Below are positions 21,772 through 32,384 of a stretch of 64,000 nt of DNA, in pieces (within the stretch, counting starts at the first letter, position 1; each line of letters opens with the position of its first letter). The notes under the pieces were generated by a model that searched no databases, was not told where the DNA came from, and saw only the letters and a list, made by a program, of their open reading frames with translations. The stretch comes from Pyropia yezoensis (lineage: Eukaryota; Rhodophyta; Bangiophyceae; Bangiales; Bangiaceae). The translations under genes and the position numbers were made by a program. Location of the stretch: contig CM020619.1 of the NCBI GenBank assembly GCA_009829735.1, positions 20,713,816 to 20,777,815 on the forward strand, written 5' to 3'.

Positions 21772-23942
21772 GTGCTCGTCCGGGTGCTGTCCTCCAGGAC
21801 ATCCGGATGAGGGGGTGCCTCCTCGACGGCCAGTACTCCACCTGGAGCTGGCTACCTACACGGTGCGGGTCCGGGTGCTCTGACGGGATACCCCCCGGTG
21901 GATGCCTTGCGTTGCGCCGCTTCCCGCCGAGACTCCTCGGAGATGAGTGGGCAGGAAGACACCCAGTGCTGGGGATCCCCACACAACATACATCCGGACG
22001 TGCCAGTCCCCCCTTGAGTTCGCATCGGGGTAGCCCCGTAGCTGCGGTTGCCTCCCTCGGGCGCCCGAGTGCCTGCTCCCTGGTAGGCCTTGGGTCCTTG
22101 GGTCAACCGGAACATGGACTCCCCCAACCGGTTGGGTCGGTCCGCAATCTGCGGAGGTGCCTCCGTGCGCACCGCCCATGTTGGCAAGGGTTGGTGAGGG
22201 TTACCCGTCACCGGGGAGTACCCCGTAGTCCGTACGTACGGGACGCGACGTCCCGTGCCCTCGCTGACCTGGAACTGGGTCCCCGCCGGAGCGATGTGCG
22301 CTACCGTACCTTGCTCATCGATCACCTGCGTAGCCGGTAACAGCAGGTGGCCCTGCTGGTTAACCAGTGGTTCCTCCTCGCCCGTGGGGGCGTACTCGGT
22401 AGCCACCAGTACCAGTGCGGCCTTCCGTTCCATCTTGTCTTGCCTCGGTACCGGGGTAAGATTGAGCTTGCTCCCCCCATCCTTGGGCTTTGAGGCAAGA
22501 GCACACTCCGGTTGAAGCACCAGGTAGGCGTCCCCCAGGGACTTGCACATATGCATCAGTCGACTGAAGTTCGTCCGTGCCGTGTTGGCGCCCCGTGCGG
22601 ATATCCGCACGTAGTTGGGTACTCCTGCGAACAGGAAGGCCCGTAGCTCCCCTTCGCCGAGAAGCTTCCCCAGCTCGTAGTCGAGCTCTTGGATCCGTCG
22701 TCCGAACATCTCCTCATCCTCCCAGTTCTGGGCGGTGGCGGTGCGCAGGGCCCGGTAGTGGTCTTCGCACTTGTCCTCACTGAGGTAACTGCTCAGCAGC
22801 TCCTTGAGAATCCCACGGTAATCCATGGGGGTGGCCGCAACCCTCATTCCCGGCATCGGGGATGCCTGGCGAAGGATGCCTCGCACCCGTTCATCAACAA
22901 AGAACGGGAGGATCTCCAGGGCCAGCCCCTCGTTAATGAGGGCCTTGTCCGCGGCTGCCTTGAAGCTAGTCAAGAAGCCGATGACTGCCAACGGGCGTCC
23001 GTTCGGGCCCCCGAACATAGGGACTCCCTTCATAAGGGTCTGCATAGAGCGGATCGCCCGATGCGACGTACTACGCATCAATTCCAATACGGTGGTAGAG
23101 CGGTCCCCCAAACGATAACGTTCCGGAGTAAGAACCGACCGGAAGACCTCGTTGACGATCTCCGTGTCAGCGTCCTGGATATCCAGTCGCTTAGCCAGTT
23201 GATGATCAAACTCATCGGACTCCATCCGCTTCAGTAGGCTCGCAGTTACCTGCGCGGTCATGGCTTCCACCACTGAAGATGGTACTTCGGGCGTCGGCAC
23301 CTCGGGAACCCGAGTTGCCTGGCCTCCTTCGTCGTGGGGATACTGTGAGAGGGCACCCCCTCCCCCAATAACCGACTCTCCAACGGCGTAAGCATCCGCC
23401 GGGTCGTGTCCGCGGAGTCCGCTTCGGGTTCTCCGAGCGTATCGCTCCGTGTGACTCCGTTCCAATTCTGCCGACGAGTCGGATCCATACCCCATTGTGT
23501 CCGGGGGCTGTCCGGGAGTTGCTGCGCCGGGGTCGACCCCGGTGGACTCCGAAAGTAGTCCGGCCGGTTCAAACCGTACCGGTGTGGGAGGGACACGACG
23601 GGGTCCCGTCGTAAGGCGTGTTGACATCAACACTGCCATTGCGTCCTCCGTCCGCTCTTGACGAGCGTCGAGTCCGGATGACCGGGCCTCGATGCGGGCC
23701 AATGATGCCATCAGGGAATCCCCTGGTGAAGGTGGCGGTGGAGTGAGGTCGGTCGATGACAGTTGAGGTGCGCCCCCGCCTCCTGCCGTCCGAGCCGTGC
23801 CAAACGTCGATCCGGCACCGGAAAGCATTGGCGTCTCAATGTTGTCGATCGGGTTACCGATCCCGGTTCCCGGGTTCAGCTCCGGGGTCGGCGTCGACGC
23901 CGATCCGTCATCTTGAACGTTCCCCGTCTCTTGGGTAGACAT
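21759..23942 (-). pseudogene. gag: gag of element A
   Basis: The ATG at 23942 is shared with B (MSTQETGNVQDD). A long Pro/Ser/Thr-rich N-terminal region is followed by a capsid-like helical region and, near the C-terminus, a CCHC zinc knuckle C-M-L-C-G-D-P-Q-H-W-V-S-S-C that should bind RNA in the particle. The open frame ends at 21852 after a frame change; the ancestral frame, judged from B, ended at the TAA 21759-21761 right after the slippery heptamer. It is the structural polyprotein for particle assembly. Confidence 0.88.
21765..21771 (-). promoter_or_regulatory. gag-pol -1 frameshift site, element A
   Basis: Read on the minus strand: G GGA AAC followed by GAG TAA. The heptamer is in the X XXY YYZ form and, by comparison with B, in gag phase. 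Pol is open in the -1 frame across it. Confidence 0.75.
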
Positions 23943-24148
23943 AGTCGCAATCAGTCAACCGACGTAACAATCACCACGAATAAGAGAGCGAGGGGGTAGA
24001 TTGGGGAGAGTAACAGTAGATCACAGTCAAAGGTAAAAATTCAACACAATCGATCAGGTCGCAGCACCACGAGTACAAGAAAAGGACCGGATCCCTATCC
24101 GTGTGCCAGGGCCGAAGACGGCGTCACCACAAGGGTGACGGAAACCCG

Positions 24149-24166
24149 TCCCCTGCTGCTCCACCA
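24149..24166 (-). promoter_or_regulatory. Primer-binding site, element A
   Basis: Plus-strand TCCCCTGCTGCTCCACCA equals a tRNA 3' end with CCA. On the element strand, TGGTGGAG... lies one base after the 5' LTR. The tRNA species is not identified. Confidence 0.75.
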
Positions 24167-24167
24167 A

Positions 24168-24529
24168 TGTAGCACAATAGGAATCCGTCGCACGTCCACT
24201 CTCAGGGAACACTCACCAAGGGAGATCGGCACCAACGTCACCGGGAGGCCAAGGCTGCTGTCCTTGGAGCGCAAGCCACGGGACCAAGATGGGAGCCCAA
24301 ATGGGAGGGGTTTGTTGTTCTGCCTTGGCCGGCGGTGGATTCGCCGCCGGCCCCCTCGTTATAAACCCTCGGAGACACTACTAACTACCCTCCACCCCAA
24401 GATGCAAGTCCCTCTGGTCATGCGTAACTTATAGATACCGTGACCAGTACGGACTCCCAAATTGAAAGTTAAGGATTAGAAGTAGCCCCCCTATATTAGG
24501 GTCACAATACGGCCAACCATATTGCTACA
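24168..24529 (-). repeat. 5' LTR of element A (362 bp)
   Basis: Begins TGTAGCA and ends TGCTACA (short inverted ends). It has the same length as both B LTRs and clear identity with them. It contains a TTATAA core consistent with a leftward promoter. Its partner LTR is absent from the window. Confidence 0.95.
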
Positions 24530-25320
24530 GAGGGTCGCCGCCAGGCCGCCAGCCCCGCCGCACCGCGGCGGCCAGCGACGCGTCCGGGCGCCGCCGCCGC
24601 CCGTCGCGATCCCTGTCGGGGCAACCAGGGACGGCGGGACTCCCAGCCCTGCTGCTCGTAGCGTCACGTCTTCTGAGGAGCTGGAAGAGCTTCGGAGGTG
24701 AGTGGGTGGGCGGCCACGCCAGCAGCAGCCGCCGCAGCCGCAACTTGCGGGGGTGATGGGGGGGATGGCCACACCAGCAGCTGCCGCCGGCGCCACAACA
24801 TTCGGGGGTAAGTGGGCGGGTGGTCGCCCCAGCCGCGGTCGCCGCGGCCGCATTAAGCGGGGACGCTGCGGCGACCACGACCGGCTCGGAGGCGATCTGG
24901 TGTGCGTACTGCCGGGTGAGCGCCGTGCCAATCGCGGCGGCCCTCACCGCCTTAGCGGCCAGCAACTGCGGGGGGGGGGGTTGGGTGCCGGAAATTCCGA
25001 AGTCCAAATTGTGAGCGGGGGGGGGTCGGCGGCAACTGCCACCGCCGCCGCCATCCCGCTGACAAGCACTTGCGAAGGGGGGCGTTAGCGCGGTAGCGGG
25101 TGTCGGTGCCTCTGCCGGGCCAGCGCCGCGGCAGCCGCCACCGCCGCTGCTGCCAGAGCATGGGGGGGGGGCGTGGGCTCGCGGGAGCTGCCACCGCCGC
25201 GGCGGTCAGGACTACGCGGCTGACCCAACATGACATCTCTCAAGTGAGACCAAGAGCATAGGAAAAAAACAACCTGCTTGCTGCCCAACGCAAGCAGGAA
25301 AAAAAAAACCTTTAGACGGC
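24530..25320. other. GC-rich sequence between element A and transposase relic
   Basis: Very GC-rich to about 25240. A minus-strand frame at 24525-25007 has coding-like Ala-rich sequence (A-L-T-R-Q-Y-A-H-Q-I-A-S-E-P), which may be part of a host gene interrupted by element A. This is not proven. The last 80 bp turn AT-rich around the hairpin. Confidence 0.4.
25273..25298. repeat. Hairpin flanked by A-tracts
   Basis: CCTGCTTG and CAAGCAGG form an 8-bp perfect stem around a 10-base loop, with A7 before and A10 after. It lies just beyond the stop of the transposase relic and may belong to that element's end. Confidence 0.5.
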
Positions 25321-26094
25321 CTACAAGTAAAGCTCACGAAGCGCCGCGCGGTCCTTCCATACGTGCGCGGTGATGTCATGGCAAAGAGATTGATGTTCAA
25401 GTGCACTCGTAGTCGCTGCCCTGGCTGCGAGGGAGCGGGCATACCAGCCCTCAGCTGGCACAAGCGCCGCTTCCATGGCGACAGGAGGGTGACCGTGCGA
25501 GGCGATCACGGGCAGAGGAGCTGGACCACAGCGTGGTTCACGATCCAGGGCGGCTCTGTCCCCATGAGCGCCGCTCACAGCACCAGAAGAACTGCCAGAT
25601 GGGCCATGAGCCCCAGCGGGAGTTGCGCCACCTCCCCCGCCGTCTCCCTCACCAGCAGATGCGCCCAATGGAAATGTGGCCGGGACACGACCCCCGGCCG
25701 CCATGCGTGATCGCCAAAGAAAGCCGTCTCGACGCTCTCGGATGACCATGTTGCGCAAGATCGCAAGGGCCTGACCGGTGGCAATCATCCGAGTCCCTAT
25801 CGAGACACACGAGGGGTATAGTGCAATGCGAAAGCGATTCGTCAGCACAGCAAACACACGCTGAACGTCTTTCCTCAGAGCTTCTTGCAGCCTGTTGTAT
25901 GTGCGCTGTTGCGGTGTCACCGCGATGGCGGAGGGTCGCGCAAGAATCGCGTATGCGTATAAATACCGTCTGCTGGGTAGTACAGCAATCGGCGTCTGCA
26001 GCCGGTGAGCACATACTCAGACCGGTCCGGCGGCCACGCCCCGGTCGTGATCTCGTGAACAGGGGCGACTGCCTCGGCAAGTTCAGATTGTTTT
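25321..26094 (-). pseudogene. PIF/Harbinger-type transposase, C-terminal relic
   Basis: Reading leftwards from the C LTR, the frame gives L-L-Y-Y-P-A-D-G-I-Y, the D-G-I-Y block that holds the second catalytic Asp of PIF/Harbinger ('plant transposon protein') DDE transposases. A frameshift near 25917-25930 leads to Y-N-R-L-Q-E-A-L-R-K-D-V-Q-R-V-F-A-V-L and L-R-N-M-V-I-R-E, the usual C-terminal blocks. The family has K-D-V/I-E-R-x-F-G; here the catalytic Glu appears as Gln. The N-terminal half is missing because element C starts at 26095. After residue ~80 the tail is low-complexity. It is clearly inactive. Confidence 0.7.
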
Positions 26095-26550
26095 TGTGGC
26101 AGTATTGCTCTCCAGGTAGGGGGGCAACACGTGCCATGCAAGGGGCGGCAGGCAACTGGCCTGACCCGTTCCTCCCCCTGCACTTGGGTCCCTGTTCCCC
26201 AAGTTAGGGATAGTTAGCTTAGTAGTAAGTCCAACTTGGATTTGAGGGTTTTCTGCGTTTTATCGTCTTGAATGTTCGTGTGGCCCGGTGGGCAGGTGCT
26301 GGGATGTGAGATTCTGAGTGTCGAGATTCTGAGGGGACCCTGGTGGGATAAGGGGAGGGACAGCGGGGCTTGGCCTCGCTTCCCCGTCCCGACCAAAAAA
26401 CTGTTGGCCCACACACCTTCTTCTTGTTTGTCAGTGGGGGGATTGCCCCACAACACGGACTTGCACTTCTTCCGGTTCCCCCGACACGGGAGGCAGCCCT
26501 TGCGCACCGCCCCAACTTGGGTGTCGCGTGTGCGAGTGGTTTTTGCCACA
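26095..26550 (+). repeat. 5' LTR of element C (456 bp)
   Basis: TGTGGCA...TGCCACA ends. It pairs with 45675-46144 over its full length in direct orientation. Confidence 0.93.
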
Positions 26551-26553
26551 TTA

Positions 26554-26570
26554 GGTGGAGCAGCAGGGGA
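26554..26570 (+). promoter_or_regulatory. Primer-binding site, element C
   Basis: GGTGGAGCAGCAGGGGA lies 3 bases after the LTR, identical over 17 bases to the site of A and B. C has TTA where A/B have TT before it, so the last A of the tRNA CCA may be unpaired. Confidence 0.7.
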
Positions 26571-26669
26571 CAGAGGTAAACTTTACCTCCGGGTGCACCC
26601 GGGTGTAGGGGGCCCTCTGTCTCAGAGGAACGGTGGACTTGGACCGTGTCGTACGGATCGTTAGCCGAC

Positions 26670-28616
26670 ATGGCTGGTTCGGACCCCCCGTCGTCTGGGG
26701 AGTACACGGGTGACGCACGTACTTCAGTGCCTTCGAATACTGGTGAGACACAGGTGGGTTTACCTGGGGTCGCAGAGGGACTAGAGGCCCCTGAAGCCAG
26801 CAGGACTGGGGGTACGGGCGGGCAACAGGTAACCCCGACTCAGTCGGGAGTTCATTCGGGTGACACTTCTGATGTTGGTGGGCCGAAGTCTGGCCACCGT
26901 GTGGTATACTCAACGGGAACGTCCCAAGGAGGGAGGACTGTCCCTGCGGGTTCCACTCGGGTTGGAGCCAACTTTGGCTTGGAGCCGTCGCCAACTAGGC
27001 TTTCGGAGGACGGCGGACCTCCGTTGGTCGGCGATGGGCTCGCGCCCATGCCCCCGGTTGAGACCCCTGAGGATCGTGGTTACCCCTCAGGTGGACTCCC
27101 GGAGGCGGACTGAGACTCAACGGGAGTCGACAATCCACTCCTCGCGGAAACTGTCCGTCGGGAGGCGACCAATGTGTTACGGCTGACTTTGCCGGACCTG
27201 GTGGTCACGATGAAGAATACTACTTTGAATCAGATTGTGGCGAGTTTGCCAGATGGTCTCAATGTCGAGACCGGATTGGGGCTTTCGAGCCCTCAGACGC
27301 AGAGGGAATCCCTCCGTACGCCTGTCTCGGGCCGCCCCGAACCGGGGGCGACCCCCGTGACTCCCAACGAGGGAGCCACACCATTCTCGGTGGGGCGTAC
27401 GCCCTTCACGGGGGAGTTCCCCTCGGAAACGCCGGTGGCTACACCAAGCGCGCTGCGGCAGACGACAGGCACTGAGGGTCAACTTGCCCCAGTGCCACAG
27501 CGGCTGTTCCCTCAACGTGAGGTGCGGCCCAAGATCCAGGTAGCCAACCCGGTCTTCCAGAGGATCTGTGATTGTGATACCTACGCCCTCCACAACAAGT
27601 CGGTGGCGTATGGTCCTGACCAGGCCCGAGCCATGGGCCGTGCCAAGAAGAACGCACTTCACTCTTTTGGGCACAAAGCGGAGTGGGATGGAACTCCCCC
27701 CCTCCGTGTCTTTGAGTTCCTACGTCGCTTCACAAAAGCCTGTGACGACAATGCCATAAGTGAAGGCATGGCGTTTTACATGCTACAGGAGTTTACCAAG
27801 GGCGACCTGTGGACAGAACTGATGTCCGTCATGCCCAGTTCCTCGAGTGGAGGCACTGGTGAGGTGACGTCCTACTTGGAGCTCGTCAACTGGTTGTTGT
27901 GAGCCATGGTGGATGAAGCAGCGTGGGCTTCTCAAGTCGAGGAGTTTACACAAGCTCATCAGGAAGAGACTGAGGACGAGTTGTCCTTTTCGGAGCGGGT
28001 TCGCAAGCTCAACAATCTCTGTGGCTTTCTTCATCCACAAGCTGTGCTGAAGAGTCGGTTTGTGAAGGGACTCCACTGGTCAGTCCGTATGGAGACCTGG
28101 GAGCATAAAACTGCCCGGACAGCACTGCCCGAGCTGGCTAGGTTCGCCTACCGCAGAGGTGAGGCCTACCGCAAGTTGCGGGAGGAACAACGCCAGGAGC
28201 GTCCAGCCGAATTGGCTAAGGGACGAGAGGAGGCGCGCCAGGCCAGAGAGCTACGAGAGGCACGCCGAATCCGCAAGGAGAGGGTAGTAGCTGCCGTGGG
28301 AACTTCCCGGGGTACCTCGTCGGCTTCCCAAGTCGGGAAGACTCCTCAGGGAACTGACCATCGGTGTTGGAATTGCAACTGCGATGAACGCTGGGCATAT
28401 GATCGCCCTATGTTGAGTAAACGCATTCAACGACTCGTTAAGAATGCGAGTAAGAAGACGGCTACGAACGAAGTACGTTCACGCCGGGAATGTGGACCTC
28501 GACCAGTAGTGGAGGTCGCCACACCCTCGGCGGAGGGGGCGGACACGTCGTCCTCGGACTCGTCGTCTTCCCCTTCGCCCTCGGATTCCGACGCCAAGTC
28601 GGCGGGAAACGAATGA
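26670..28616 (+). pseudogene. gag: gag of element C
   Basis: The frame from the ATG at 26670 runs to the TGA at 28614-28616 with two in-frame TGA stops (27111-27113 and 27900-27902) and no frameshift. A Gly/Pro/Thr-rich N-terminus is followed by a helical capsid-like region (27550-28150), a Glu/Arg-rich coiled coil (28160-28300) and a remnant zinc knuckle C-W-N-C-x4-R-W-A-Y-D-R. The His and last Cys of the CCHC are both Arg. An acidic Ser/Asp-rich tail ends in the frameshift heptamer. Confidence 0.85.
28604..28610 (+). promoter_or_regulatory. gag-pol -1 frameshift site, element C
   Basis: G GGA AAC in gag phase, then GAA TGA. The pol frame continues K-R-M-T-V after a -1 slip. The layout is the same as in A and B although the proteins have diverged. 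Confidence 0.8.
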
Positions 28617-31428
28617 CCGTTGGAGCTGGCCGTCCTAAGCTCACAACGGCAGCCTCGGCCACGTGGGTCAAGAGGATGAATCAACCCTGCCGGATACTGC
28701 GCCGACCAAGGGGAGTCCGCCCACCTCGGGTAGGACTCCCCAAGAACGTAAACCCACGTCGGGTCATCGCGGTGCTGACGGGTGGGAACTTCCTGGTGGC
28801 TGGACGGGTGCAACTAGCCCCCGGCCGTGCCTGTTGTTCCCGTATCGTACTTGATACCGGTTCAGGAGCCTCTTTGATACGCAAGTCGCTATTAGCCAAG
28901 GAGATGAAGCTCCAACGCTGGAGGTCTAAGGCCAACCATGTGATTGACATCAATGGTGGGGTACCTTCCATTGATGGTACCGTGACCCTACCAACAAGGT
29001 TGGGAACCCATGAGGTCGACGTGATCTATTGAGTAGTCGAGAATATATCGGTACCCCTGCTTCTGGGTACCCTTTTTGTTGTAACACAAGTGCCTATGAT
29101 TTGTGGCCCAGAGTATTGGGTAAAGTTGATGAATGGGGAAACCATCCCCATTCTTTGTAAGAGAAAGTCTGTGGCTCCTGTGACAGTCTCACAGTCAAAG
29201 CCTGTTTGGTCCGTGAGAGAAGGGTTTACTGCTGCTCTGCGTTTAGCCTGTAAGGTCACGTTGCCCCCAAACTCGGTGGCGCACGTTGACGTTGTAACTG
29301 ACTATACGGGGAACGGGTTGATGCACCATAACCCCTGTCTTGCTCGTAAACAACAAGTGAATCTTGCCCTCGGCACGATGGACTCCAAAGTCGGAGTCCC
29401 GTGGAAGGTTCAGGTAATGAATCTGAGCTCTTCGCCCAAGTACTTCAAGTCGGGAGCCAAGTTCGGCTATATCGACCAACACGAGGGACCAGTAGCAGCG
29501 GTCGCCCTCAACGCGGGCGCGAGTAGCGAGCCGAAGTCCGGAAAGAAGAAGCACCAAGCCAAGCCGGCCGCCTCTCCACGACCCAATGTAGACATGGAGA
29601 GTGTCCCACCCAGGTTAAGGGTTCAAGTTGAACGCCTCTTGGACCAATATCGCAAGTTGTGGGACGGTCGATTGGGACTCATGAGAGCCACCCAACACCA
29701 GATCGAGTGGAAGCCCGGTGCACCTCCTATGCGCCAACAACCTTACAGGGGTGGACCCCGTTCAAGGGCCCTCGTCAAGGAGCAAGTCGCTCGCATAGAG
29801 ACCCTCGATGTGATTGAGGCCAGCAACGCCGAGTGGGCGAGTCCGGTGGTCATTGTCCCCAAGTTTGATGGGACCTTACGGTTCTGTATCGACTACCGTA
29901 AGCTCAACGAGAGCACGGTGAAGGATAGTTATCCCCTCCCGAGGATGGACGACTGTCTGGACTCACTGGAGGAGGCAAACGTGTTCTGTACCCTAGACTG
30001 TACCGCGGGGTATTGGCAAATTCCCATTGCCCCGGAAGACCGGCATAAAACTACCTTTACCTGTCACTGCGGTACCTACCAGAGCAAACGACTACCGTTT
30101 GGACTATGCAACGCGCCGGCAACTATCCAGCGCGCCATGGACATGATTCTGGCCGGAGTACGGTGGCAGATCTGTCTTGTGTACCTAGACGATATCATTG
30201 TGTTCTCTCGAAGTCCGGAGGAGCACATTGGCCATCTTGGCCAGGTGTTCAAGCTACTTGCTCATGCCGGTGTGTCACTGAAGGCGAGCAAGTGCCACCT
30301 CTTCACTCAAGAGGTGGAATACTTGGGACATCTTCTCCGTCCGGGGCGCCTCAGTGTCAATGAGACGAATTTGAGGGCCATCCGTACGGCCCAGTACCCT
30401 CGGACCCAGACCCAGATGAGGAGCTTCCTCGGGAAGTGTAACGTGTACAGACGTTTCACCAAGGGCTTCGCCAAGGTGGCGAAGCCGTTGAATGAGCAAG
30501 TTAGCTCGACGCTACCGAAGAACCTGCCTCCCCCAAGTCAAGTGGAGCACGAATCCTTTAAGATGCTTCGGGACCTACTGCTGATGCCCCCTATCTTGGC
30601 GATTCCCAGGTTGGGAGGTCACTAAATCTCAGACGTGGATGCTGTCTACGACTAACTTGGTTTTGTGTTGCTTCAGCAGCAGCCGGACAAGGAGTACTTG
30701 CCGGTAGGATCCTTCAGCAAGGAGCGGAACTCGGCTGAGAAGAACTATGAAGTCACCGAGTTGGAAGGACTCGCATTGGAGTGGGCGGTGACGTCACTTA
30801 GTCACTACCTAGAGGGTGAGAAGTTCCTCATCTGCTGTGACCACCGCGCGTTACAGTTCATCTTTAAGACGGATTGCACGAACACACGCCTCAACAGGTG
30901 GAAGGTGCGACTGGCACCCTTCAACTTTGATATTGAGTACCGACTTGGCAGGCAACATGCCCTTGCCGACGGCCTTTCTCTGGCACCTTCCGAGGGGCAG
31001 GACACTAGCTCAGTCGATGATGACATCCCCATCGTGGGGGTAGTCACGCGCTCGGGTCAGGCGTTGGACGCCGAGGTGCCAGAGAACAAGAAGTACTTGC
31101 CCCTGTCCCTGGACGAGGTGGTGAAGGCCCGGGCCGAAGACTCCCTCAGCAATTCGCAGAGGGATACACTAGTTACGGTAGCGGAGACGCGGTTCTTTGT
31201 CGGAGACGATGGCCTCCTCTGCAGGAGGAGGGTAATTCAGGGGACCGGACAACTTCTCGTCCCCGCATCTTTCAAGGACAGTATTTTCGAGAGGGAGCAT
31301 AACGCTCCCAGAGGTGGACACCTGGGGTATAGTAAACTGTACCAGACCCTGAGGACCAGGTACTACTGGCCGTCCATGGTGGTGGACATCTACGGTTGGG
31401 TGGCTGCCTGCACAAGTCGGAACGGCGG

Positions 31429-31433
31429 CCTAC
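31429..31433. repeat. Target-site duplication CCTAC, left copy
   Basis: CCTAC directly precedes the left LTR of B and is repeated at 42136-42140 directly after its right LTR. This is a perfect 5-bp duplication, as expected for Ty3/gypsy integration. Confidence 0.95.
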
Positions 31434-31795
31434 TGTAGCACAATAGGTATCCGCTGCACGTCCACTCTCAGGGAACATTCACCAAGGGGGATCGGCATCA
31501 ACGTCACCGGGAGGCCAAGGCTGCTGTCCTTGGAGCGCAAGCCACGGGACCAAGATGGGAGCCCAAATGGGAGGGGTTCGTTGTTCTACCATGGCCGGCG
31601 GTGGATTCGCCGCCGGCCCCCTCGTTATAAACCCTCGGAGACACTACTAACTACCCTCCACCCCAAGATGGAAGTCCCTCTGGTCATACGTAACTAATAG
31701 ATACCGTGACCAATACGGACTCCCAAATTGAAAGTTAAGGGTTAGAAGTAGTCTCCCTATATTAGGGTCACAATACGGTCATCCATATTGCTACA
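31434..31795 (-). repeat. 3' LTR of element B
   Basis: TGTAGCA...TGCTACA, 362 bp, 97% identical by eye count to 41774-42135. Confidence 0.97.
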
Positions 31796-31808
31796 TATCC
31801 CCCCATTA
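31796..31808 (-). promoter_or_regulatory. Polypurine tract, element B
   Basis: On the minus strand AATGGGGGGATA abuts the 3' LTR, where plus-strand DNA synthesis would be primed. Confidence 0.7.
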
Positions 31809-32269
31809 GATTCGGCCCGTCCTCGGGTCGAGTTGCATTCGGGTTTCCGAATGTAAGTGGGTCGCGTGACCGTTTACCAGTCGGGTGGGGCTTTGCACCC
31901 TGTCGCGACGGACACCCCTTTTCGGGGTTGTCTGAGGGGGATGCCCCCCTTTGTGTGGTACACACACCATCCGTTTTCCGGACCGTTGAATTCCCAATGT
32001 GGTTTTTTGTTCACGATCCCCCTTTCCGAGGGGTGGTGCAAGCGGATCCGCCACCAGGCGTCTGGTGGTAAGGGGGCCCCTCTCGTGTGAACGAGTGAGT
32101 GGGGGCGGGGGCTGCCCACGCTGCGTGGGGGCGGTTGGGGGTGACCCCCCTTGATTACCCCGTGTGGGGGGGGCGTGGCCCCTCCCCAGGTGCCTGGGTG
32201 GAGCGACCTCGTAGCTCGGCTGGCGCGGGTCGTCCCGCGCTGCCGTATCGCTCGTGCTGAGCGTGTGGC
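31809..32269 (+). promoter_or_regulatory. Upstream region of the B accessory gene
   Basis: 460 bp with no supported gene, rich in G-runs such as GGGGGCGG that resemble GC boxes. It ends at the TATA element. Element A lacks this region completely. Inferred promoter of the antisense gene. Confidence 0.45.
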
Positions 32270-32277
32270 TATATAAG
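32270..32277 (+). promoter_or_regulatory. TATA box of the B accessory gene
   Basis: TATATAAG lies 115 bp upstream of the ATG at 32385, on the strand opposite to gag-pol. Its distance to a Kozak-like CACCATG fits a dedicated promoter. Confidence 0.6.
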
Positions 32278-32384
32278 CGCGGGTGCCCGCGCTTCCCTGG
32301 CTCGTCCGCGAGCGTTCCTTGTACCGGGTCGAGCCGGCTGCGGCTTTTTTTGGCACGGGGCGCCCCTGCTACCCCGGATCCACC

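Larger units (their letters stand above)
14739..24529 (-). mobile_element. Element A: truncated chromodomain Ty3/gypsy retrotransposon
   Basis: Same family as the complete element B, transcribed leftwards. Order on the minus strand: 5' LTR (24168-24529), primer-binding site, gag, pol, then an opposite-strand accessory gene. The left end stops at about 14739: B has a further 0.9 kb (accessory-gene promoter, polypurine tract and 3' LTR) that A lacks, so the downstream LTR is deleted and no target duplication can be scored. The base pairs next to the intact LTR are GAGGG (24530-24534). gag, pol and the accessory gene each carry frameshifts, so A cannot be autonomous as read. Confidence 0.92.
28604..31433 (+). 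pseudogene. pol: pol of element C, first part (protease, RT, RNase H, integrase zinc finger)
   Basis: Protease V-L-D-T-G-S near 28850; RT F-C-I-D-Y-R-K-L-N near 29885 and catalytic Y-L-D-D near 30183; RNase H with the A-x-K-N-Y-E and C-C-D-H-R blocks; integrase HHCC region starting E-R-E-H-N near 31290. In-frame stops: TGA 29030-29032, TAA 30623-30625, TAA 30653-30655. The zinc finger is cut by element B at 31433. The frames on the two sides of B do not match once one CCTAC is removed, so there is also an indel just before the insertion site. Confidence 0.9.

Noticed and set aside
25273-25298. Hairpin plus A/T tract read as a bacterial-type terminator
   Set aside because: The genome is eukaryotic by all other signs; more likely transposon-end structure.
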